From the NCBI GenBank assembly GCA_017554325.1, contig JAFZIP010000009.1, positions 1 to 64,000 on the forward strand: DNA of 64,000 nucleotides, read 5' to 3'. This DNA comes from Bacteroidales bacterium. GTDB lineage: Bacteria; Bacteroidota; Bacteroidia; Bacteroidales; WCHB1-69. A program made the position numbers and the translations under genes. Position 1 is the stretch's first letter. Each line of letters starts with the position of its first letter. The notes under the pieces are model-generated. The model ran no database searches, was not told where the DNA came from, and saw only the letters and a program-made list of their open reading frames with translations. This document shows positions 35,222-42,015 of the stretch, in pieces.

Positions 35222-37363
35222 TTATTGAACTAATACCTTCTGGATGGCTTTGCCATTGCCGGTCTCTATCTGCAGGACATACAATCCGCTCTTCACATTG
35301 GAAACATTCATCGTGTGCTGATTCTCACCCACAATACCTTCAAAAGCATCCACCAGCACCGTCTTGCCAGCCATATCCAGCATTTTCACCACAATCTTGC
35401 CTTCGTTCTGTAAAGAAAACTTCAAGAACAGATTGTCGGTGGCAGGATTCGGATAGACCGACATGTCTTCCAGACCGCTGTAGTTATCAACGCCGACCTG
35501 GGCATAATACTGCAAATTGAAGCCATTGCCCTGATCCCAGTTGTCGGACACGAAGTTGACACGCATCTTGTTGAAGTTCACCATATCAACACCTGTAGGC
35601 GGGTTGTATATGTCGTAACGTTTGTACAACGTATGCGGAGTCGTGGTGGCATTATAGACATCCACAAAGTCACCATAACCGAGATCGAACTTCGGGAAAG
35701 CAATGGAGAAACCGGAGATGAAATTCAAAGAGATGGTCCAGTTGCAGTTGGTTTGCGGGCGATAGTCCGTACCCTCTTCAGAACCATCCGAAATCACGCC
35801 CGTCCAGTCGTTCATGCTACCATATTCCTGACAAGTCTGGGCATTCAGTGTGGTGTAATACTGCATCTGGAAGCCGTAATAATCCGTGTTGGTTTCAGGG
35901 CCGTCACCAGTGGAAGTGAAGGTAATCAGGACACTATCGGCGACCACTACAATTTCATTGGTGGGAGGATTTGTGCCCGTGAACGTGGCTTTGACACCAG
36001 ACTCCACGGTCGGGCCGTTATAGATGGTCACAAAATCCACATCCGGGTTCAGATCAAGACGGTCAAAGGTGAAACGATAAGCCCGGGCTTCCGGGGTTGC
36101 TACCATCCATGAGCAGTCGGGGTTGGCCTGATACGGTTTTGCCGTGGGAGAGCCATCCAAAACATAGCCAAAGGAAGCGGTCAATCTCTTGAGACCTTGG
36201 CAATACTCATCGGGAACAGACCGTGCCGGAAAAATATTCATAATGGCTTCTCCAGAAAAATTCCAATCCCAATGTGTATAACCGGAAGTGAAATTATCCA
36301 TTTCGTAGAAACCATTGGAAGCACCGCCCCAGCCATAGTTCAAGTGGAATTTCTCCTCATTATCATAACCGTCCAACACGTATGCATGGCATGATGACTG
36401 ACTACAGCCTGCATAATAGACGGGACGTTTCAAATCTATCTGTTCTTTCAAGGCAGCCACATATTCCGCCAGCGCAGCCGAATCAGGATAGCTGCTTCTG
36501 TAATAAGAGGTAATGCTGGGATCATAGTGGAAAGTCTCCCTCAATTTATCCTTGGCCCTCTCCGTAGCTGCGCCGGAGCCATCAGCCGAATAGTTCATTT
36601 GGATTGCCACACCGATATGGTAGGCCAACTTGGCAATCTCATTGGCATAGCTCAACGGCTCGTCATACATGGTCTCCCAATGATACGTATGGCGCGGAAA
36701 GACAACCGTTTGGGCCGGATATCCTAGCGGAATATAGCTGATAGCACCCGTGCCGGATTTCGGATAATGGTGATAGTTCATAATCTGGGCGCAAGCCAGG
36801 GCCACACAGCCGTTGGGCACGCGGTAATCGTAATAGGAACCGGCAGCAGCGTCCCAAGGACAGTAGGTGTTGTAATACTTGTTCTGATTCCATAGAGTGG
36901 TCAACAAATAGTTGTTCACATTGCCCTTCGGCGGATTGGGCACGAACTCATCGGCCGAATAATGAGCCCACTGGGCAGCTGCCTTGGCAGTGGGAAGCAG
37001 TTTGGCCGTCTCCGCACTGCGAATCTCATTCTTGTAAAGTTCAAAAAGGTCGCGCACGGGCGGAATCATCTCAAAATTCTGATCCAACGAATAGGCCAAA
37101 ACCGTAGGCACAGCCTTGGAGGCCGACACCACGACAAAGCCCTTGTCACCGATGTCATAACGATACATGTATGTCATACTCTCGTCTGCAATCGTCTCCT
37201 GAAGGCGAACCTCCACCGGAGCCTTGGACATGGCAATATATTTCTCCGCAACGAAACGGGATGCCACCATATCAGCCTCCGACTTGGAGACACTTTGGGC
37301 AAACACAAAGGCACACGAGCATATCAGTGCCACCAGCATAAAGAAACAGGTAAACTTTTTCAT
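35222..37363 (-). CDS. C10 (streptopain/interpain-like) cysteine peptidase with two CUB domains and T9SS sorting domain
   Basis: A 713-residue secreted protease. A signal peptide (1-22) precedes an inhibitory propeptide (about 25-140). In the C10 papain-like domain (about 145-385) C186 (VPNGCVALACAQIMNYHHYP) and H326 (SCHAYVLDGYD), with LNYGWGG, match the streptopain catalytic site. Two CUB-like domains follow (about 388-505 and 510-640). A T9SS type A sorting domain closes the protein (MSVYPNPATDNLFLKF to LQIETGNGKAIQKVLVQ). I chose the ATG at 37363 because it opens a clean Lys-Lys signal peptide; an in-frame ATG at 37396 is upstream of the likely transcription start. Expected at the cell surface or in the medium. 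Confidence 0.93.
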   Translation of the reverse strand: MKKFTCFFMLVALICSCAFVFAQSVSKSEADMVASRFVAEKYIAMSKAPVEVRLQETIADESMTYMYRYDIGDKGFVVVSASKAVPTVLAYSLDQNFEMIPPVRDLFELYKNEIRSAETAKLLPTAKAAAQWAHYSADEFVPNPPKGNVNNYLLTTLWNQNKYYNTYCPWDAAAGSYYDYRVPNGCVALACAQIMNYHHYPKSGTGAISYIPLGYPAQTVVFPRHTYHWETMYDEPLSYANEIAKLAYHIGVAIQMNYSADGSGAATERAKDKLRETFHYDPSITSYYRSSYPDSAALAEYVAALKEQIDLKRPVYYAGCSQSSCHAYVLDGYDNEEKFHLNYGWGGASNGFYEMDNFTSGYTHWDWNFSGEAIMNIFPARSVPDEYCQGLKRLTASFGYVLDGSPTAKPYQANPDCSWMVATPEARAYRFTFDRLDLNPDVDFVTIYNGPTVESGVKATFTGTNPPTNEIVVVADSVLITFTSTGDGPETNTDYYGFQMQYYTTLNAQTCQEYGSMNDWTGVISDGSEEGTDYRPQTNCNWTISLNFISGFSIAFPKFDLGYGDFVDVYNATTTPHTLYKRYDIYNPPTGVDMVNFNKMRVNFVSDNWDQGNGFNLQYYAQVGVDNYSGLEDMSVYPNPATDNLFLKFSLQNEGKIVVKMLDMAGKTVLVDAFEGIVGENQHTMNVSNVKSGLYVLQIETGNGKAIQKVLVQ

Positions 37364-37384
37364 TCTTGTAAAATTTTTGAGGCG

Positions 37385-37413
37385 CAAAGATAGCATAAAA
37401 ATCCTGATTCAAA
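37385..37413 (-). promoter_or_regulatory. Promoter for the C10 peptidase gene
   Basis: On the minus strand TTTG (37413-37410) and TATCTTTG (37392-37385) resemble the Bacteroidota -33/-7 pair. The spacing, 17 bp, is slightly shorter than usual. The -7 element lies 22 bp upstream of the chosen ATG. Confidence 0.5.
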
Positions 37414-37524
37414 AACGAAGAACACAAAAAAATGCCATGGATACTAGAAATGCGCATGAGGTCGTATAGACAACTTTGTTTTCACCCAAGCAGAGCACAG
37501 TGGCGTTGAGCACGTAGAGTCCAT

Positions 37525-38718
37525 TCAACCCTTCACCACGCTCGTCACCTCGCCCTCGTACACCTGTGTTCGCAATTCGTCGCCAGACTTGAGGGTCTTC
37601 GCGTTGGTGATGACCTTGCCGTTATGCCGCGTGATACTGAATCCACGCTTGAGAATATTGTCGGGATGTAGCAGCCGCACCTTTTCTTCCATCACCCCTA
37701 CCCTGCCCTGCTGCTCGGTCAGGCGCACGACAGGCAACATGCGAACCGCCTCCGTCATCCGCAACAACTTGGCCTGTTCATCCACTAACAGCCGTCTGGA
37801 AACCTCCACTATACGGCCCTGGCACTCCTGCACCTTCTCATCGAAGGTCTGGAAATAGCCGATGAGCGCGAAAGCAACATCCGTGGGCGTGATGTTGTAG
37901 GTGTGCGCCACCATATCCGTGACACTGAGATTGGTAGAATGCCCGATGCCCGTTAGCACAGGCAATGGGAATGTGGCCACGCGATGTGCCATCTCATACT
38001 CGTCATAGCAGCTGAGGCCCACATCGCCGCCACCACCGCGCACAATCACCACACAGTCGAACTCCTGCTGCCGCATCTCTATCTCTGCCAAGCGGCCCGT
38101 GATACCCACAATGGCCTTGTCGCCCTGCAGAATGGACGGAAACAGCTCCGTAACAAAACGATAGCCGTAGCGGTTGCCATTCAACGTGGTGATAAAGTCG
38201 CTATATCCTTTGCTGGTCTCCACCGAAATCACGGCAATGCGCTTGGGCAATAGTGGCATCTCCAGCCGCTTGTTGGCCGTAAACACACCCTCCTTCTTCA
38301 ACCGCTCGATAACCGCATTGCGATTCTTCACCATCTCGCCCAACGTGTAAGTGGGTTCTATGTCTTCAATATGCAAGGCCAACCCGTGTTTCGGGCTGAA
38401 TTCGATGCGGGCCAGACACAAAATGCTGATGTTCTCTTTAAGCGGGTTGCCGGTTATTTGGACAAACCGGTCGTTAATGCGCTGGTAGTTGGCCGCCCAG
38501 ATGATGGCGCGCATTTCGGCCTTGATGGCGTTGCCCTCCTTCTCCACCAACTCCGGGTAGCAATGTCCGCTATGGGGATAGAAGTTGAGTTTCAAGATCT
38601 CCGCCTTGATGAAATAGGGCTGCGGATAGGTGCGCTCCACCACCTTGTGCAGACTGAACGCAATTTCCGACAGCGAATAGACCGGATGGTCGTGAAAAGT
38701 CTCCCGTTTGGTTTCCAT
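37525..38718 (-). CDS. xseA: Exodeoxyribonuclease VII large subunit
   Basis: A 397-residue protein with an N-terminal OB-fold (about 10-110; SLSEIAFSLHKVVERTYPQPYFIKAEI) and the XseA catalytic region (LPKRIAVISVETSKGYSDFITTL, DCVVIVRGGGGDVGLSCYDEYEMA, PVLTGIGHSTNLSVTDMVAH, TPTDVAFALI). With XseB it degrades single-stranded DNA in the cytoplasm. It is at the short end of the family; the C-terminal coiled coil is reduced. The small-subunit gene xseB is not adjacent. It lies 2 bp downstream of the dihydroorotase gene and is probably co-transcribed with it. Confidence 0.92.
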   Translation of the reverse strand: METKRETFHDHPVYSLSEIAFSLHKVVERTYPQPYFIKAEILKLNFYPHSGHCYPELVEKEGNAIKAEMRAIIWAANYQRINDRFVQITGNPLKENISILCLARIEFSPKHGLALHIEDIEPTYTLGEMVKNRNAVIERLKKEGVFTANKRLEMPLLPKRIAVISVETSKGYSDFITTLNGNRYGYRFVTELFPSILQGDKAIVGITGRLAEIEMRQQEFDCVVIVRGGGGDVGLSCYDEYEMAHRVATFPLPVLTGIGHSTNLSVTDMVAHTYNITPTDVAFALIGYFQTFDEKVQECQGRIVEVSRRLLVDEQAKLLRMTEAVRMLPVVRLTEQQGRVGVMEEKVRLLHPDNILKRGFSITRHNGKVITNAKTLKSGDELRTQVYEGEVTSVVKG

Positions 38719-38720
38719 GA

Positions 38721-39896
38721 CTATGCTTGATAGACAGTTTGTCCTTCTCGAATAGTTTCAAGCACATTGCCCCACACCTGCTGACCTTCAAATGGCGTAT
38801 TCTTGCCCCTGGAGGCAAACTCCTCAGCCCGGATGATGTAAGGCTCGTTCAAATCCACTTTCACAAAATCGGCCTTCATGCCCACCTTGAACGCACCTTT
38901 GTTCAGGCGCATCATGGCCGAAGGCGTGGTGGACATGAGCTTCACCAGCTGGTTCAGGGTCAGATGGCCGCCACGCACCAGTTTGGTGTAGCAGAGCGCG
39001 AATGCCGTTTCAATGCCGGAGATGCCGTTGGCTCCGTTGGCCTTGTCCTCGGGCGTGTGCGGCGCGTGGTCTGTGCTGATGGCATCCACAGTGCCGTCTT
39101 GCATACCTTTGATAAGAGCTTCGATATCCTCATCCTTGCGGAATGGCGGCGCCACACGATAATAGTTGGCCTGCTCGGCGTTGAAATAGATATGGTGCGG
39201 GCACACTTCGCAAGACACGCGCAAGCCCTTGGCCTTTGCTTCAGCAATAGCCGTAATTGCCTCTATCGTGCTCACATGGCAGAAATGGATGCTGCCGCCC
39301 GTCTTCTCGCATAGTTTCAAATCGCGGAACGTCATGGCATTCTCGGCCATGCGCAGGTCCTGTGGACTGTAGCGGGCGTCCTCCTCATGCGCCATGATGA
39401 GGAAGTCTTTCTCCTTGCAGATATTGAAAATCTCCTCCATCACGTCGTCGCGGTTCACTCCCTTGCCGTCGTCGGAAACAAAGGGAATGGTGCCGGCGGG
39501 GATGCTCCGGAGGTGCGAGCAGTCCTGCCCCTGCTCGTTGAGGGTCATGCTCACCACCTGGTTGGCATGGATGATGTTGAGGGCAGCAATGCGGTCCTCC
39601 ACCTCGCGGGCCTGCGCCACGCTGCTGACTACAGGAAGCGTATTGGGCATCAGGTTCACGGCCGTGTAGCCGCCGCGCACCGCCGCCCTGCTGCCCGACA
39701 CCACGTCCTCCTTGTAGGTAAATCCGGGATCGCGGAAGTGTGCATGCAAGTCAGTGAAGGCCGGCAAAAGGACCGGCTGCGCGGGATCAGGGCGCCCGTC
39801 CAAAATCTCTATTTCCTGAATGAGGCCGTTCTCTACTACCAAATTGGCGAGAGCATCTAATGTATCGTCAATGATGTGTACATTCTGAAATTTCAT
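38721..39896 (-). CDS. Dihydroorotase (PyrC-like)
   Basis: A 391-residue amidohydrolase that closes carbamoyl-aspartate to dihydroorotate in pyrimidine synthesis. Metal ligands are visible in DLHAHFRDPGFTYKEDV, in VCPHHIYF and in STDHAPHTPEDKA; FVSDDGKGV carries an Asp where class I enzymes have the carboxylated Lys, as in Aquifex- and Bacillus-type dihydroorotases. The substrate region RGGYTAVNLMPNT is typical. A -7 element TATCTTTG lies on the minus strand at 39949-39942. An inactive paralogue role cannot be fully excluded, but the metal ligands look complete. Confidence 0.9.
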   Translation of the reverse strand: MKFQNVHIIDDTLDALANLVVENGLIQEIEILDGRPDPAQPVLLPAFTDLHAHFRDPGFTYKEDVVSGSRAAVRGGYTAVNLMPNTLPVVSSVAQAREVEDRIAALNIIHANQVVSMTLNEQGQDCSHLRSIPAGTIPFVSDDGKGVNRDDVMEEIFNICKEKDFLIMAHEEDARYSPQDLRMAENAMTFRDLKLCEKTGGSIHFCHVSTIEAITAIAEAKAKGLRVSCEVCPHHIYFNAEQANYYRVAPPFRKDEDIEALIKGMQDGTVDAISTDHAPHTPEDKANGANGISGIETAFALCYTKLVRGGHLTLNQLVKLMSTTPSAMMRLNKGAFKVGMKADFVKVDLNEPYIIRAEEFASRGKNTPFEGQQVWGNVLETIREGQTVYQA

Positions 39897-40250
39897 TATT
39901 TATAGCATGCTAAATTTGACCATAAAAACCGATTAGTGCTGCAAAGATAATGTTTTTCCCTTTTACTCTTGCAATCCCATCAGATTTCACTATTTACAGT
40001 GTGTGGCTTTCGCGGCGGGAGAGCGCAATCTTCCATAACGGTCTCGAAGAGACCACATTCTAGTAACCCCGCACAAGCGCGATAGCGCGCAGTGTAGGGG
40101 AGGATAGTCGCATCCGAAGAAACTCCGCGGTGCGGGACTCACCTGCCACGAAGCAACGAATCTGCTCACCGCGGAACAGGATGGCTACAGCTGATGCAAA
40201 ATAATCTGCTGAAACCAAGGCTAACACAAGACTATAAGGGACAATGCCAC
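39897..40250. other. Gene-free interval with strong secondary-structure potential, possible ncRNA
   Basis: No protein gene is visible in about 350 bp. After the dihydroorotase promoter the sequence becomes GC-rich and holds several inverted repeats: GGTCTC-GAA-GAGACC (about 40042-40056), a compound hairpin CCCCGCAC...GCGCGATAGCGCGC...GTGTAGGGG (about 40067-40100), and TCCGCGGTG (40124-40132) pairing with CACCGCGGA (40167-40175). Such density of paired arms suggests a structured RNA or a repeat relic. I could not match it to tmRNA, RNase P RNA or SRP RNA. Strand is undetermined. Confidence 0.35.
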
Positions 40251-40280
40251 AAAAAAAAGGAGAAGTCGTTTGACTTCTCC
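40251..40280 (-). terminator. Intrinsic terminator of mscL
   Basis: On the minus strand a perfect 9-bp stem (GGAGAAGTC at 40259-40267 with GACTTCTCC at 40272-40280, 4-nt loop) is followed by eight T residues (40258-40251), just after the mscL stop at 40302. This is a classical Rho-independent terminator. Confidence 0.9.
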
Positions 40281-40301
40281 CTTTTTCTATGCGAATCGCG
40301 A

Positions 40302-40736
40302 TTATTTCTGCTTGAGAATATCGCGGATTTCGGTGAGGAGTACTTCCTCCTTCGTCGGTTCGGGAGCCGGTGCCGGAGCCTCTTCCGCTTTCTTCTTGGC
40401 CAATGACGTAGCCTTGTTGATGAGCTTGATCACACCGAAGATACAGAAGGCTATGATAATGAAGTCCACTGTGGTCTGGATGAAGTTACCATAGTGCAAC
40501 GTGACAGCCTCCTTGATCACTTCTCCGCCCTCGCCCAACTTCGGGGCACGCAAGGTGGCCGACAAAGTCGTGAAATCCACATTGCCGATCAGAGCACCGA
40601 CCAACGGCATCAGAATGTCGTTCACCAAAGAGGTGACTATCTTGCCGAATGCACCGCCGATGATTACACCGATGGCCATATCCATGACATTGCCCTTCAT
40701 GGCAAAATCCTTAAACTCTTGTAAAAACTTTTTCAT
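40302..40736 (-). CDS. mscL: Large-conductance mechanosensitive channel
   Basis: A 144-residue inner-membrane channel that opens under osmotic downshock. The N-terminal helix and first transmembrane segment ([42 protein letters not shown] family pattern) are diagnostic, followed by a periplasmic loop, TM2 ([17 protein letters not shown]) and a cytoplasmic helix with an Ala/Pro-rich linker. I chose the ATG at 40736 because all homologues start [13 protein letters not shown]; upstream in-frame codons lie in the promoter. A minus-strand -7 TACTTTTG is at 40781-40774. Confidence 0.96.
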   Translation of the reverse strand: MKKFLQEFKDFAMKGNVMDMAIGVIIGGAFGKIVTSLVNDILMPLVGALIGNVDFTTLSATLRAPKLGEGGEVIKEAVTLHYGNFIQTTVDFIIIAFCIFGVIKLINKATSLAKKKAEEAPAPAPEPTKEEVLLTEIRDILKQK

Positions 40737-40773
40737 AGTAATTGAGATTTTAGTTAATACTGTATTGAAAACG

Positions 40774-40801
40774 CAAAAGTACAAAAAAAGAATTATCTTT
40801 G
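40774..40801. promoter_or_regulatory. Back-to-back divergent promoter elements (mscL / SRPBCC-lptB)
   Basis: A minus-strand TACTTTTG (40781-40774, serving mscL) and a plus-strand TATCTTTG (40794-40801, serving the SRPBCC gene) are only 12 bp apart, so RNA polymerase binding at one should exclude the other. Both match TAnnTTTG. Confidence 0.55.
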
Positions 40802-40820
40802 CAGGCTATAAAAATAATCT

Positions 40821-41225
40821 ATGAAAGTCAACAGCAACAAAGAAACCTTCGCCTGTACACCGGAGAAAGTCTTCAACATCCTGATCGGATTTGCGAAGAC
40901 CGGTCAGGTGCCTTCTATACCGCAAGTGTCCGACTGGAAAAATCTGGAGAACGGCTGCCAGTTCACCATTGCCAACATGATAACATGCAGCATGATGCTG
41001 ACCGACCAGACACCTTTCTCCCGCATTGTCTATCAGATAAGCACTGACAAAGGCATCTCTGCCGATGCCACATTCCACATTGAGGACATGGGCGACCAGT
41101 GTCAGGTACAGATCGAGGCTGATGCCAACGCCCCCTTCTTCATGCAGGCCATGATCAAAACGCCGATAGAGCAAGCCATGAACAAAGGTCTTGCCAAACT
41201 CAAGGAAATGACGGAAAGGATGTAA
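40821..41225 (+). CDS. SRPBCC/START-like protein
   Basis: A 134-residue protein with the size and pattern of the SRPBCC fold: an N-terminal strand [20 protein letters not shown], central strands ([41 protein letters not shown]) and a long C-terminal helix ([22 protein letters not shown]). The family binds hydrophobic ligands in a helix-grip pocket; the ligand is unknown. It ends 1 bp before the LptB-like ATPase gene, so the two are co-transcribed and may share a lipid-related role. Confidence 0.78.
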   Translation: MKVNSNKETFACTPEKVFNILIGFAKTGQVPSIPQVSDWKNLENGCQFTIANMITCSMMLTDQTPFSRIVYQISTDKGISADATFHIEDMGDQCQVQIEADANAPFFMQAMIKTPIEQAMNKGLAKLKEMTERM

Positions 41226-41226
41226 T

Positions 41227-41961
41227 ATGGAAAATTTCATCATAAGGACAGAAGGATTAACCAAAAAATACAAGAGCCGCACGGTGGTGAATGACGTGTC
41301 CATCAATTTCCACCAAGGGGAGATTGTGGGACTGCTTGGACCCAATGGCGCCGGCAAGACCACCTCTTTCTACATGATTGTGGGACTTATCAAACCCTTT
41401 GCGGGCAAGATATTCCTCAATGACCAGGACATCACCGAGCTGCCCATGTACAAGCGCGCGCAGATGGGCATCGCCTACCTGCCGCAAGAGGCCTCCGTGT
41501 TCCGCCACCTCACCGTGGAGGACAACATCAAAGCCATCCTGCAGTTCAGCGGGAAGAGCAAAGAAGAACAACGCGACAAGTTAGAGAGCCTCATTGCCGA
41601 ATTCAACATACAGAAGGTGCGCCACAACAAAGGCAACAACCTCTCCGGCGGCGAACGACGCAGGGTGGAAATCGCCCGCTGCCTGGCCTCCGACCCCAGA
41701 TTCATTCTGCTGGACGAGCCGTTCGCCGGCGTCGATCCCATCGCCGTGGAGGACATCCAGGGCATCGTGGCCAAACTCAAGGACAAAAACATCGGCATTG
41801 TCATCACCGACCATAACGTGCACGAGACCCTCTCCATCACCGACCGAGCATACCTCCTCTTCGAAGGAAAGGTGCTCAAATCCGGCACCGCCGAGGAACT
41901 GGCCTCCGACCCCATGGTCAAGAAAGTGTACCTGGGCAGCAACTTCGAGCTACGCAAATAA
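41227..41961 (+). CDS. lptB: LPS export ABC transporter ATP-binding protein (LptB)
   Basis: A 244-residue ABC ATPase. Walker A is GPNGAGKTT, the signature [21 protein letters not shown] and Walker [21 protein letters not shown]. The DPIAV(E/x)DIQ continuation, VIGL-type [17 protein letters not shown] and [19 protein letters not shown] are typical of LptB. It powers transport of LPS from the inner membrane to LptD at the outer membrane (an LptD gene is at 47846-50470). The start follows the SRPBCC stop by one base. Confidence 0.93.
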   Translation: MENFIIRTEGLTKKYKSRTVVNDVSINFHQGEIVGLLGPNGAGKTTSFYMIVGLIKPFAGKIFLNDQDITELPMYKRAQMGIAYLPQEASVFRHLTVEDNIKAILQFSGKSKEEQRDKLESLIAEFNIQKVRHNKGNNLSGGERRRVEIARCLASDPRFILLDEPFAGVDPIAVEDIQGIVAKLKDKNIGIVITDHNVHETLSITDRAYLLFEGKVLKSGTAEELASDPMVKKVYLGSNFELRK

Positions 41962-41983
41962 TTCACAAAGTCCTATAAAGCAA

Positions 41984-42015
41984 AACGGCGGCCAATTGGC
42001 CGCCGTTGTTTTTAT
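41984..42015. terminator. Intrinsic terminator after lptB
   Basis: AACGGCGGCC (41984-41993) and GGCCGCCGTT (41998-42007) form a perfect 10-bp GC-rich stem around AATT, followed by GTTTTTATTT. It lies between convergent lptB and the PorE-like gene and could serve both, since an A-rich stretch precedes it. Confidence 0.85.

Noticed and set aside
37397..37524. Small gene between the C10 peptidase and xseA
   Set aside because: No frame with plausible start and coding character; the stretch holds the peptidase promoter only.
39897..40301. tmRNA, RNase P RNA or SRP RNA
   Set aside because: None of the conserved motifs of these RNAs could be matched on either strand, so only a generic structured region is reported.
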